This document shows, in pieces, positions 16,811 to 25,344 of a DNA stretch of 64,000 nt (positions are counted from its first letter, which is position 1; every line of letters begins with the position of its first letter). A model generated the notes under the pieces. That model was given only the letters and a program-made list of their open reading frames with translations. It searched no databases and was not told the DNA's origin. This stretch comes from JBOFGK01 sp051649085 (GTDB taxonomy: Bacteria; Bacillota_I; Bacilli_A; UBA3375): NCBI GenBank assembly GCA_051649085.1, contig JBOFGK010000034.1:103954-167953 (forward strand), written 5' to 3'. The position numbers and the translations under genes are program-made.

Positions 16811-16982
16811 ACATTCAAAAAAGCCTTCAAAGGCTTTTTTAAATAAATATACTCTAATTTTCGCAACTATTGGACTTGTAGTCTTGTTTGGAAGTGGATT
16901 TTGGGGATTTATTGCAGCACCATTTTTTTTCTGGTGGGCATATTTAGCGTACAAAAGTGCACGTAATGAATCAAGGAAATAA
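16794..16982 (+). CDS. Small membrane protein overlapping the chbB end and a terminator
   Basis: A 62-codon frame starting inside the last codons of chbB (ATG 16794, GGAA a few bases upstream). The first ~20 residues are basic (KQTNKHSKKPSKAF). They are followed by one or two hydrophobic segments (LIFATIGLVVLFGSGFWGF and a Trp/Phe-rich stretch) and a basic tail. Residue composition and the terminator that follows at 16991 support a real small protein. An intrinsic terminator (16817-16840) lies within its coding sequence, so it would be made only on read-through transcripts. An alternative is that it is a decayed membrane gene. No family recognised. Confidence 0.45.
   Translation: MKQTNKHSKKPSKAFLNKYTLIFATIGLVVLFGSGFWGFIAAPFFFWWAYLAYKSARNESRK
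16817..16840 (+). terminator. Intrinsic terminator after chbB
   Basis: AAAAAAGCC (16817-16825) pairs with GGCTTTTTT (16832-16840), loop TTCAAA; the T tract is part of the 3' arm. It lies inside the small overlapping frame 16794-16982. Confidence 0.75.
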
Positions 16983-16990
16983 ATAAACTA

Positions 16991-17018
16991 AAAAATCGCA
17001 TAAATTGCGATTTTTTTT
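16991..17018 (+). terminator. Intrinsic terminator
   Basis: AAAAATCGCA (16991-17000) pairs with TGCGATTTTT (17006-17015), loop TAAAT, T tract to 17018. It follows the stop of the small membrane frame by 8 nt. Confidence 0.85.
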
Positions 17019-17065
17019 ATAATTTTTTGTGAAAATCGAAATAATTAAGTACATGTATATATTTA

Positions 17066-17074
17066 TGTTATAAT
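17066..17074 (+). promoter_or_regulatory. Extended -10 promoter of the glycosyltransferase gene
   Basis: TG-T-TATAAT about 57 nt before the start codon; no clear -35 box. Confidence 0.55.
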
Positions 17075-17130
17075 AAAAAAAAGGTGTATTTGTATAAGGT
17101 AAAAATCAGGGAGAAAAAAGTAGGAGAAAA

Positions 17131-19446
17131 ATGAAGAAAATATTTTCTAAGAATTGGCTAATCTTTTGCATACTCTTTATTGCAAACATGTTGTTTTTAA
17201 CATTGATGGGTCTATTTCTACAAACACTAGCAGAAGGCGTAATTGCATTGGTTATATATATATTTGCAATTTCAATGGTAATTTTAAAATTTGGTATAAA
17301 GAAAAATACTTTGTATTTTCTATTATCACTTTCAATTATTATATCATTCACATCATATCAAGTCATATATATATTTGCAACGAATTTTTTCATGCGTGAT
17401 AATATAATATACAATGAGCTTGTAAAGAGTTATGGCTTAGAAAGTACCGATAGTGTCTTTTTGAAAAACCAATACGTAACTTTGGAACCGGATGGAAAGT
17501 TTGTTTATAAACAAGAAAAGGAAAAAGAAGGGATTGTTACAACGAAAAATGCGACTGATGTTAATAAAGAATTTTCGTTTTCAAGTACACTTAAAATTGA
17601 TAAAGAAAAATGTGGAAACGGTACGTTCACATTAGGGACATTTTCATCAATTAAAAGTAATGCCGTTCAAAATCTAATCAACTCCGGAGTAAATAATTTA
17701 GTTGTTACAGATTGGTTAGGATTATCTGTAAAATCAGTTGGTTGTGATTACGTACAACTTTCAATAACAAATGATGTGAACGGAAATATTATTAAAGAAA
17801 TGAAGATTAGCTATAATGATGTTGCATCTACAGAAGTTCCATTAAGTGTTGTATGGACACCAGATAACGAAAAATTTACAGTGAAATTAGGAAATAAATC
17901 ACTTTCACATGAGTATCCTGGATATGCACAGAATAAGGCTATTCGTTTTGGAGTTCTGTATAGTGGAAATGAATTTGTTGACTTTAAATTAGATATGAAC
18001 TCAATAAATGTACATGTCTATAAAACGTTTTGGGAAGCTTTGAAGGAACAAAAATATTTACATACAATTGGGCTAGCGCTATTAGCTGTAATTGTTATTT
18101 TAGTTGTGATAATATATGTTCTATACGAATTGGCCAATGCGTTATTTAAAGAAGATAAAATAAATGATAAAGGTCAAATTCTAAGGACAATTCATGAACA
18201 GCCGCAACTTAAAAAATATATGATATTCTTAACGCTTGCAATTTATTTCTTGTTAATTGGTGTATCAATTATAATGTATTTGTCTGTGTATCGAAAATTT
18301 CCACCATTTACGCTATTCACGTTTATCTTCTTCATTTATATATTCTCAAAACTTGTCTTATCATATAGATATGAACCGTATAAATGTAAAAAAGAACCAA
18401 CAAAATCAATTGCAATCCTAGTACCTTTCTTTAATGAGCCAGTTGCAATTATGAAAGAACAATATAAAAGTTTCAATGAGCAAACGTATCAAAATTTCAA
18501 AGTTTATTATCATGATGATGGATCAGCTTCTACCGAAACATTTGAATGGTTACAAGAAATTGCCAAAACAGATGATCGTGTATTTGTTCAAAGAAAAGAA
18601 AATCAAGGGAAGCGTCATTGTCAAATTGATTTAATGAAATATGTTAAAGAGGAACTAATTTATACTACGGATTCAGACACAGTTTTACAAAAAGAATGTT
18701 TATATAATCTTGTACAATGTTTTGACCAAGAGAATTTATATGCAGTAACTGGAATGGTACAGGCACTTAATGCGGAAGATTCACTATTGACAAAATTATT
18801 ACAAATTAGATACTTCAGTGCGTTTGAATCAGAGCGTGCTGCTCAAAGTTATACAGAAAATGTTATTGTTTGTTCAGGTCCAAATTCAATGTATCGTCGA
18901 ATTGTTTTTGATGAAAATTGGTATGATTACACGCATCAAATGTTCTTAGGAGAATTACAAGCGGTGGGTGATGATCGTTGTCTTACAAATTATTCGATGA
19001 AATATGGTGAGGTTAAATACCAGTCAAATGCAATTTGCTATACAGAAATACCAAATGGTATGGAACAATTCTCTAAACAACAAATTAGATGGGGCCGTAG
19101 TTTCCTGCGTGAAACGTTACTTGGATTACAAAACGCTTATCGCTTGAAATTAAAAGTATCATTTGCTTGGATGTTTTTAGAGATAATCATGGTATTTATC
19201 TTCTTATATTCAATGGGATCATTTATTATTAAACTAATGAATGGAAATATGAGTATTTCAGATATAATTTTCTTCTATATTTACATTGTTTCAAATGCAT
19301 ACATTAGAAATGTTTATTATTTACCATATGATTTTGCGACATATCTAAAAATCTCATTTTATGGGGTTGTGCACGCAATGTGGGTAACTCCACTTAAAAT
19401 TTATTCACTACTTACACTTAAAAAGACTAAGTGGGGAACAAGATAG
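17131..19446 (+). CDS. HasA-like membrane GT2 glycosyltransferase with extracytoplasmic domain
   Basis: Processive-type polysaccharide synthase, 771 aa. Three N-terminal membrane segments (residues ~6-85) are followed by a soluble domain of about 220 residues (~90-310), then a membrane segment at ~315-338 and two more at ~360-410. The cytoplasmic GT2 domain (~420-660) shows VPFFNEP, HDDGS near 461, DSDT near 513, GDDRCLTNYS near 612 and QQIRWGRSFLRE near 649. Two C-terminal membrane segments close the protein. GDDR and the Q-x2-RW motif with SFxRE closely resemble class I hyaluronan synthases and NodC/chitin synthases. The soluble domain alternates polar and hydrophobic residues like a beta-sandwich (lectin/LamG-like by inspection only). 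The gene stands alone between terminators; no UDP-sugar genes are next to it. AGGAG lies before ATG. Confidence 0.82.
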   Translation: MKKIFSKNWLIFCILFIANMLFLTLMGLFLQTLAEGVIALVIYIFAISMVILKFGIKKNTLYFLLSLSIIISFTSYQVIYIFATNFFMRDNIIYNELVKSYGLESTDSVFLKNQYVTLEPDGKFVYKQEKEKEGIVTTKNATDVNKEFSFSSTLKIDKEKCGNGTFTLGTFSSIKSNAVQNLINSGVNNLVVTDWLGLSVKSVGCDYVQLSITNDVNGNIIKEMKISYNDVASTEVPLSVVWTPDNEKFTVKLGNKSLSHEYPGYAQNKAIRFGVLYSGNEFVDFKLDMNSINVHVYKTFWEALKEQKYLHTIGLALLAVIVILVVIIYVLYELANALFKEDKINDKGQILRTIHEQPQLKKYMIFLTLAIYFLLIGVSIIMYLSVYRKFPPFTLFTFIFFIYIFSKLVLSYRYEPYKCKKEPTKSIAILVPFFNEPVAIMKEQYKSFNEQTYQNFKVYYHDDGSASTETFEWLQEIAKTDDRVFVQRKENQGKRHCQIDLMKYVKEELIYTTDSDTVLQKECLYNLVQCFDQENLYAVTGMVQALNAEDSLLTKLLQIRYFSAFESERAAQSYTENVIVCSGPNSMYRRIVFDENWYDYTHQMFLGELQAVGDDRCLTNYSMKYGEVKYQSNAICYTEIPNGMEQFSKQQIRWGRSFLRETLLGLQNAYRLKLKVSFAWMFLEIIMVFIFLYSMGSFIIKLMNGNMSISDIIFFYIYIVSNAYIRNVYYLPYDFATYLKISFYGVVHAMWVTPLKIYSLLTLKKTKWGTR

Positions 19447-19455
19447 GAAGCAATT

Positions 19456-19479
19456 AAAAAGGTTGAAAGACCTTTTTTT
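19456..19479 (+). terminator. Intrinsic terminator after the glycosyltransferase
   Basis: AAAAAGGT (19456-19463) pairs with ACCTTTTT (19470-19477), loop TGAAAG, with further T. Confidence 0.85.
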
Positions 19480-19573
19480 GTTTTAAATAGTCAGTCACTT
19501 GTAATAGATTGACCGGAATTTAATCTTAAATTAACTCTAAAAAATCGAGAATTCAAGCAAAAATATCCAATCG

Positions 19574-19603
19574 TTGCTAAATTGTTGTTAAAATATATAT
19601 GAT
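19574..19603 (+). promoter_or_regulatory. Likely promoter of the ybaB-walJ-rlmH group
   Basis: TTGCTA (19574-19579), 18-nt spacer, TATGAT (19598-19603), 30 nt before ybaB. Confidence 0.5.
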
Positions 19604-19633
19604 GTATAAACTTGAAAAAAAAGGAGAACTAAT

Positions 19634-19936
19634 ATGAATCAAAATCAATTAAAACAAATGATGCAACAAGCACAAAAAATGCAAAAAGATATGGAAAAAG
19701 CTCAAGCGGAAATCGAAAGCAAAACATTTAAAGCAAGTGCAGGAGGAGTTGTTGAAGTTGAAATGACAGGAGCTAAGAAATTAGTTGGTGTTAATATCAA
19801 GCCAGAAGTCCTTGCAGCCGATGAAAAAGAAATGGTTGAAGAGATGGTTATGTTAGCTGTAAATAATGTACTTTCAGAAATTGAAAGCGAAACAGAAACA
19901 AAATTAGGTGCATTCACACAAGGACTACCATTTTAA
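19634..19936 (+). CDS. ybaB: YbaB/EbfC-family nucleoid-associated protein
   Basis: Small DNA-binding protein (100 aa) that forms a tweezer-like dimer. N-terminal Gln/Lys-rich helix (QMMQQAQKMQKDMEKAQAE), then the conserved ASAGGVVEVEMTGAKKLVGVNI strand region in sections and the acidic C-terminal helix. In many Bacillota it lies between dnaX and recR; here neither is adjacent and it precedes walJ instead. AAGGAG lies 7 nt before ATG. Length and sequence are normal. Confidence 0.9.
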   Translation: MNQNQLKQMMQQAQKMQKDMEKAQAEIESKTFKASAGGVVEVEMTGAKKLVGVNIKPEVLAADEKEMVEEMVMLAVNNVLSEIESETETKLGAFTQGLPF

Positions 19937-19941
19937 AAAAA

Positions 19942-20703
19942 ATGCTTAGTTTAGCGAGCAGTTCCCACGGGAATTGCTATTTATATCAGTTTGAAAATCT
20001 AAATATTTTAATTGATGTTGGGCTAAGTTATACAAAGATAAAAAAAACGATTGCTGAATATGGACTAACAATGGAGGAAATTGATTTGATTTTAATTTCT
20101 CATGAACATATTGACCATATTCGTGGAGTGGAAGTTCTGAAAAAGAATGTAGATATCCCAATTTATTTAACAAACGGCACTTTACAAGCGCTAACACATC
20201 CACTTGATAATTATACAATTATTAAAGCAGGTGATCGTTTAAAAATCGAAGAACTTGAACTTGAAATTATTTCAATATCTCACGATGCAAATGAACCATG
20301 TGGCTTTATTTTGTATTCGAACGAACATAAATATGTTCATATAACTGATACTGGGTACATAACAGATAATATTATGTTGAAAACACAGAATGCAGACTTT
20401 TATTTAATTGAAAGTAATTATGAAGATGATATGTTAATTGTAAATCCAAAATATCCATTTGTGACCAAGAAAAGAATTTTGTCAGACAAAGGGCATCTTT
20501 CTAATATTCAGTGTAAACAGTATATAGAAACAGTGATTGGTGATCGAACAAAGATTGTCTGTTTTGGTCATTTAAGTCCAAATAATAATCATCCTGAACT
20601 TGTGGAAGTATTACATGAAAATTTAGTATGTGATTATCAAGTTCTACAAAAAGAACAGGTAATTGAGGTTGAATATGCAAATAGATATTATTGTAGTCGG
20701 TAA
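19942..20703 (+). CDS. walJ: WalJ/YycJ-type MBL-fold exonuclease-like protein
   Basis: Metallo-beta-lactamase-fold protein of 253 aa in the YycJ/WalJ group, proposed to act in DNA metabolism linked to replication and cell-wall signalling. Metal motif SHEHIDH near residue 52, ISHDANEPCG near 112, HITDTGY near 133, NYEDD near 152 and KGHLSN near 182 are all present. The start has no clear Shine-Dalgarno site and follows the ybaB stop by only 5 nt, so translation is probably coupled. Its end overlaps rlmH by 29 nt. The walJ-rlmH neighbourhood is conserved in Bacillota, although the WalRK genes are not seen in this window. Confidence 0.85.
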   Translation: MLSLASSSHGNCYLYQFENLNILIDVGLSYTKIKKTIAEYGLTMEEIDLILISHEHIDHIRGVEVLKKNVDIPIYLTNGTLQALTHPLDNYTIIKAGDRLKIEELELEIISISHDANEPCGFILYSNEHKYVHITDTGYITDNIMLKTQNADFYLIESNYEDDMLIVNPKYPFVTKKRILSDKGHLSNIQCKQYIETVIGDRTKIVCFGHLSPNNNHPELVEVLHENLVCDYQVLQKEQVIEVEYANRYYCSR

Positions 20704-21139
20704 ATTGAAAGAAAAAGCCTTAGTAGAAATGTGTAATGAATATACTAAGCGTTTATCAAGATTTGTTTCGCTCTATATAATTGAAGTAAAAGATGAACCA
20801 AATGAACTTGGGTGTGAGACTGTAAGAAAACGTGAGGCAGAAAAAATCTTAGCTAAAATGAAAGATAATACTTTTTTAATTGTGACTGATTTACAAGGTA
20901 AACAGTTAACAAGTGAAGCATTCGCGCAAAAAATTAATGAAATTGGAATTTATGAATCTGGGCATATGACATTAGTAATTGGTGGAAGTATGGGTGTCGA
21001 TCATGAAGTAACTAAAAAAGCTAAACTCTTAATTTCGTTTTCCAAAATGACGTTTCCACATCAATTATTCAGGGTTATGTTATTAGAACAATTATATCGT
21101 GCTTACAAAATAAATGCCAATGAAAGTTATCATAAATAA
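20675..21139 (+). CDS. rlmH: 23S rRNA (pseudouridine1915-N3)-methyltransferase RlmH
   Basis: SPOUT-family methyltransferase acting on helix 69 of 23S rRNA. 154 aa, close to the usual 159. Typical motifs are IIVVGKLKEKAL at the start, LVIGGSMGVDHEV near residue 100 (SAM knot) and the end YRAYKINANESYHK. The start is ATG 20675 with GAGG 6 nt upstream, inside the end of walJ; an earlier TTG at 20663 is less likely. All residues expected in the knot are present. Confidence 0.92.
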   Translation: MQIDIIVVGKLKEKALVEMCNEYTKRLSRFVSLYIIEVKDEPNELGCETVRKREAEKILAKMKDNTFLIVTDLQGKQLTSEAFAQKINEIGIYESGHMTLVIGGSMGVDHEVTKKAKLLISFSKMTFPHQLFRVMLLEQLYRAYKINANESYHK

Positions 21140-21147
21140 GGAGCGTT

Positions 21148-22485
21148 ATGAAAAGCGTATATGTATGTGGTGAGTGTGGGAATGAATTTGCTAAATGGCA
21201 CGGCTTATGTCCAAAATGTCGAGCAATTGATTCGCTATTTGAGCAAAAGCTGGAATCAAAAGAAAAAGGATTAACTCAAATAATTAACGAACCAATTTCA
21301 TTTACAGAAATCAAAACACCTGAGACTATTTTTGTTCCAACTCAAATAGAAGAAATAAACAAAGTTATGAGTGGTGGTTTTGCAATCGGATCATTAAACT
21401 TACTAGGTGGTCAACCAGGAATCGGAAAAAGTACATTAATGTTGCAAATTATTGAAGCATTTGAACAAGCAAATTTAAGAACGTTATATGCAAGTGGAGA
21501 AGAATCGTTAGTTCAAATAAAAGGAAGAATAAATCGTTTGAAGGTAAAACTGGAACATTTATTACTTGTTGATACAACTCAAATTGATGCAATAATTGAG
21601 CAAGTTAAACAAACAAAAGCTCAAGTTCTAATTGTCGATTCGATTCAAACAATGCAAACAGAAAGTGCAAGTGGACCTGCTGGAAGTGTTAATCAAATTA
21701 AAGCATCAACAATGCAGCTAATGCATTTTTGTAAGCAGCAAAATGTGACAATATTTATAATTGGTCATGTGACAAAGGACGGCGATATTGCCGGACCAAA
21801 GCTACTAGAACATATGGTTGATACAGTTTTATACATTGAAGAAAGTAAAAATGATAACCTAAGATTTTTACGTTTAATGAAAAATCGTTATGGTACAACT
21901 GAACATCTTGGCGTTCTTAAAATGACGGAAGAAGGATTGGTTTCAGAGGCAACTCTTACTAACTACTTTAAACAAAGTCAAGTAAGTGAAAGTGGTGTTG
22001 CATTAGGTGCATGTGCAAGTGGAAATCGTGTTTTCTTTTATGAAATTCAAGCATTACTTAACCGAATTGAATTTGGAACTCCCAAAAGAATTGCCAAAGG
22101 GATTGACAATAGCCAAGTTAACCTATTACTTGCAATTATTCAGAAACGAGTCAATATTAATTTGAATATGAAAGATTGTTATGTGAAAATAGTTGGTGAA
22201 GAAAAGATTGCAACCGAAGAATTGGATTTAGCAATAATAATGAGTATTATTTCAAGTGAATTTGAACAAGTAATTGATAAACAAAAAATGTTCATTGGTT
22301 CAGTATCATTAACAGGAGAAATTAATGCTCCCAAAAAACTTGAGCAAATGATTGGTGAAGCAAGTAAACTTGGAATAACCGAAATAATTTGTGCAAGAAA
22401 ACCGGAAACAAAAAAAACTACTCAAGTTCAAGTGACAGCTTTTAAGCATATTAGTGAAGTAGTAAAATACATCTTTGGAGGATAA
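21148..22485 (+). CDS. radA: DNA repair protein RadA/Sms
   Basis: RecA-like DNA helicase that aids branch migration in recombination, 445 aa. The N-terminal zinc finger is C7-x2-C10 and C21-x2-C24. The Walker A motif GGQPGIGKST lies near residue 90, the RadA-specific KNRYG near 245, and a Lon-protease-like domain fills ~280-445 (GSVSLTGEINAPKKLEQMI). The start is ATG 21148 after AAGGAGCGTT. It is upstream of cysS, whose ribosome site overlaps the radA stop. Confidence 0.93.
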   Translation: MKSVYVCGECGNEFAKWHGLCPKCRAIDSLFEQKLESKEKGLTQIINEPISFTEIKTPETIFVPTQIEEINKVMSGGFAIGSLNLLGGQPGIGKSTLMLQIIEAFEQANLRTLYASGEESLVQIKGRINRLKVKLEHLLLVDTTQIDAIIEQVKQTKAQVLIVDSIQTMQTESASGPAGSVNQIKASTMQLMHFCKQQNVTIFIIGHVTKDGDIAGPKLLEHMVDTVLYIEESKNDNLRFLRLMKNRYGTTEHLGVLKMTEEGLVSEATLTNYFKQSQVSESGVALGACASGNRVFFYEIQALLNRIEFGTPKRIAKGIDNSQVNLLLAIIQKRVNINLNMKDCYVKIVGEEKIATEELDLAIIMSIISSEFEQVIDKQKMFIGSVSLTGEINAPKKLEQMIGEASKLGITEIICARKPETKKTTQVQVTAFKHISEVVKYIFGG

Positions 22486-22486
22486 A

Positions 22487-23812
22487 ATGTTTTTATATAA
22501 TGCGAAGTCAAAACAAAAGGAACAAATAAAGCTTGATAAAGTTGAGATGTATGTATGTGGTCCAACTTTGTATAGTGAAATTCATATTGGAAATGCAAGA
22601 CCAATCATTACTTTTGACGTTTTACATCGATTATTTCGTGCACTTAAAACGGATATTCGTGTTGTATCAAATATAACTGATATTGATGATAAAATAATCG
22701 CTGCAGCAAGTATACGTGAAATAACAGAAATGGAACTAGTTGAAGAAAATGTTGAAAAATTTCAAGCGGTGCTTAAGCGATTGAGCATTTTACAGTACGA
22801 TTATCAACCACGAGTTACTGAAGTAATTGCTGAGATTATTGAATATATTGAAAAACTAATTTCACTGGGTGTTGCTTATGAAGTTGACGGTTCTGTTTAT
22901 TTTGATATAAGTAAGGTCCCAAATTATGGTGAGATTTCACATCGAAATTTAGATGATGCATTAACAGGGACAAGAGTAGAAATTAAAGAAGAAAAACAAA
23001 ATGAAGAAGATTTTGTTTTGTGGAAAAAAACAGCGATTGGTCAAAGTTGGGAAAGTCCATGGGGATACGGTCGACCAGGTTGGCATACAGAATGTGTTGT
23101 TATGATCAATAAACATCTAGGTAATGAAATTACAATTCATGGTGGTGGAATGGATTTGAAGTTTCCTCATCATGAAAATGAAAATGCTCAAGCTAGTGCA
23201 TGTGGGCATAATTTAGCTCAAGTTTGGGTTCATAATGGTATGATAAATATTGATAATCAAAAAATGTCAAAATCTATCGGTAATGTTTTAAATGTTCGTG
23301 AATTTCTTGATGAACATGATGCAGATTATTTAAAGCTATTGATGCTTCAAACAAGCTATCGACAACCATTAAATTTAACAGAAGCATTTATGGAACAAAC
23401 AAAGACAATTCAAGCTAAAATTGCAAGAATTGTTGAAGCACTTAATATTCCAGCAGAACCATTTATTTTTAAAGAACAAGAAATACCTGTGATTGAAACA
23501 ATAAAAGTAGAATTATTAAATGATTTGAATACGGCGAATGCATTAGCTTTGGCCTTGAAAGAGACAAATAAACTAGAAACAGATGATCAAGCACGCTTAT
23601 GGCATTTAATAACATATGTTTTTGGTTTGAATGTGTTAGAAAATGTTGAATCACAAGAAATTCCTGAAATTGTTCAAAAACTATTAATGAAACGTATTGA
23701 TGCGAAAAAAGCCAAAAACTATGAAGAAGCAGATCGAATAAGATTAGAAATACTAAAGTATGGCTATGAAGTTTTTGATACACGTGAAGGAGTGAAATGG
23801 AAAAGAATTTAA
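22487..23812 (+). CDS. cysS: Cysteinyl-tRNA synthetase
   Basis: Class I aminoacyl-tRNA synthetase, 441 aa. The HIGH motif is present as IHIGNARP near residue 32, preceded by the zinc-binding Cys of VCGPT. Further zinc ligands are in GWHTECVVM near 200 and GGGMDLKFPHHENE near 227, and KMSKS lies in NQKMSKSIGN near 262. The start is ATG 22487 with GGAGG 5 nt upstream; the TTG at 22475 would overlap radA. The 3' end overlaps rlmB by 16 nt, so the mini-RNase III gene that often separates cysS and rlmB is absent. Confidence 0.93.
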   Translation: MFLYNAKSKQKEQIKLDKVEMYVCGPTLYSEIHIGNARPIITFDVLHRLFRALKTDIRVVSNITDIDDKIIAAASIREITEMELVEENVEKFQAVLKRLSILQYDYQPRVTEVIAEIIEYIEKLISLGVAYEVDGSVYFDISKVPNYGEISHRNLDDALTGTRVEIKEEKQNEEDFVLWKKTAIGQSWESPWGYGRPGWHTECVVMINKHLGNEITIHGGGMDLKFPHHENENAQASACGHNLAQVWVHNGMINIDNQKMSKSIGNVLNVREFLDEHDADYLKLLMLQTSYRQPLNLTEAFMEQTKTIQAKIARIVEALNIPAEPFIFKEQEIPVIETIKVELLNDLNTANALALALKETNKLETDDQARLWHLITYVFGLNVLENVESQEIPEIVQKLLMKRIDAKKAKNYEEADRIRLEILKYGYEVFDTREGVKWKRI

Positions 23813-24591
23813 AAGTTACTGAAAAGAAAAAAAAACATTACAAAGTTGAGAAACAAGTAACATCAAATGAAGAAGCGGTAGAAGTGTTTTATGGAAAAAA
23901 TACAGTTGAAGAGTTAATTCGAACGAAAACTGTTGAGAAAGTGTATCTTGCAAATACGGAAAGAAAGGATAAAGTACTTCAAGACCTAATCAAGGAAAAA
24001 AATATTCCGGTAGTCTATGTTGATCGTTTTAAATTAGGAAAGCTTGCCGGAACAGAAAATCATCAAGGGGTAGTTGCGGTTGCTTCTGCAGCTGAGTATG
24101 TATCGGTTGAAGAAATGATTTTGAAGACAGATATTAGTACAAATCCAATGTTTATTATGCTTGATGAAGTCCAAGATCCGCATAATTTAGGAGCAATTTT
24201 ACGAGTTTGTGACGCCTTTCAAATGAATGGAGTCATTTTCAATAAACGTCGAAGTGTCCAATTGAACCAGACAGTAGCTAAAGTTTCGACTGGGGCGATT
24301 AATCATGTTGATGTTGCTCGAGTAACAAATCTTAAACATGCGATTGAAGATTTCAAAAAAGCTGGTTACTGGATTGCCTATCTTGATATGGATGGTAAAC
24401 AAACAACGAGAGACTTTGACTATAATATGCCACTCGTAGTAATAGTTGGTGGTGAGGATAAAGGGGTTACTCAGATTATGAAAAAATATTGTGATTTTGG
24501 GATCAATATTCCGATGAAGGGTCATGTTAATTCACTAAATGTATCATGTTCAGTAAGTGTTTTAGCATATGAAAAAAGTATTTTTAAATAA
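23797..24591 (+). CDS. rlmB: SpoU-family 23S rRNA methyltransferase RlmB
   Basis: 2'-O-ribose methyltransferase of the TrmH/SpoU family, probably for Gm2251 of 23S rRNA, 264 aa. After a basic lead of about 25 residues comes the substrate-binding domain (VFYGKNTVEELI). The SPOUT domain follows, with DEVQDPHNLGAILRVCDAF near 128, IVGGEDKGVTQIM near 211 and IPMKGHVNSLNVSCSVSVLAYE at the end. These are the three family motifs. The gene starts inside the end of cysS. The first ~20 residues are unusually Lys-rich and may aid rRNA binding. Confidence 0.9.
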   Translation: MEKNLKVTEKKKKHYKVEKQVTSNEEAVEVFYGKNTVEELIRTKTVEKVYLANTERKDKVLQDLIKEKNIPVVYVDRFKLGKLAGTENHQGVVAVASAAEYVSVEEMILKTDISTNPMFIMLDEVQDPHNLGAILRVCDAFQMNGVIFNKRRSVQLNQTVAKVSTGAINHVDVARVTNLKHAIEDFKKAGYWIAYLDMDGKQTTRDFDYNMPLVVIVGGEDKGVTQIMKKYCDFGINIPMKGHVNSLNVSCSVSVLAYEKSIFK

Positions 24592-24594
24592 ATA

Positions 24595-25194
24595 ATGTTG
24601 AAAAATGAAAAGGAAGTAATTACGAGGGCCAAAACAGATTTGAAATTACAAGAGGAAATTGTCAATGAATATACTCATCTTATATACCATTTTATTGGAA
24701 AATATAAGTACAGCCTTCATATGTATGAAGAATGTGATTTGGTAGATGAAGCAAGAATTGCAATAATGCATGCGATAAATGATTTTGATCCAAAACAGAA
24801 AACAAAATTTTTCACTTTTGTGTATACATATATTTCGAGAAGATTTATTAAAATGTATCGTTATGAAAAAGTGAAAAAAAGATGCTTTCAAATAGTTGGA
24901 TACTACGATGGAACTTGGGAAAGAAGTGAAATTGCTTTTGCCCAAATTTTATCAGAAACCTCACAAGTTGAGTATCAAATTGAGAATAAAATCATACGGA
25001 CAAAATTAATTGACTATGCGCTTAAGCGATTTAAAGATGAAGAATTGGAAATTTTCTTTTACTTGCTTGAAGGCTTTAAAGCAAGACAGATTGCTCAAAT
25101 GCTTGGTCGAAATGAAAAATGGACAGCAAATAAAGTCTATCGAATAAAGCAAAAAATCAAACGGAATATTACTTTAACTGATTTGATTAAATAA
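24595..25194 (+). CDS. Sigma-70 family factor (SigH-like)
   Basis: Alternative sigma factor of 199 aa. Region 2 is visible at ~35-90 (DLVDEARIAIMHAINDFDPKQKTKFFTFVYTYISRRFI), with the -10-recognition part towards the end. Region 4 is at ~140-195 (RFKDEELEIFFYLLEGFKARQIAQMLGRNEKWTANKVYRIKQKIKRN), including the helix-turn-helix. Region 1 and most of region 3 are missing, as in SigH/ComX-type factors. In Bacillota sigH follows the cysS-rlmB group, so the position supports SigH. No sporulation genes are visible. No clear Shine-Dalgarno; the start lies 3 nt after rlmB, suggesting coupled translation. Confidence 0.75.
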   Translation: MLKNEKEVITRAKTDLKLQEEIVNEYTHLIYHFIGKYKYSLHMYEECDLVDEARIAIMHAINDFDPKQKTKFFTFVYTYISRRFIKMYRYEKVKKRCFQIVGYYDGTWERSEIAFAQILSETSQVEYQIENKIIRTKLIDYALKRFKDEELEIFFYLLEGFKARQIAQMLGRNEKWTANKVYRIKQKIKRNITLTDLIK

Positions 25195-25203
25195 AATGGT
25201 ATA

Positions 25204-25233
25204 AAAGCACGCACAAATCAGTGCGTGCTTTAT
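25204..25233 (+). terminator. Intrinsic terminator after the sigma-factor gene
   Basis: AAAGCACGCAC (25204-25214) pairs with GTGCGTGCTTT (25221-25231), loop AAATCA, then a short T-rich tail. Confidence 0.8.
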
Positions 25234-25290
25234 TTACAATAAAGACTTAAAGTAAATTAATCGAGAGCTATACTTTGAAGTTCAAAACTT

Positions 25291-25320
25291 TTAGCAATAT
25301 TTAAAAAAAAATGTTATAAT
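25291..25320 (+). promoter_or_regulatory. Promoter of the alpha/beta-hydrolase gene
   Basis: TTAGCA (25291-25296), 18-nt spacer, TATAAT (25315-25320), 24 nt before the start. Confidence 0.55.
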
Positions 25321-25344
25321 ATAAAGTATGGACAGAGGAGTGTA

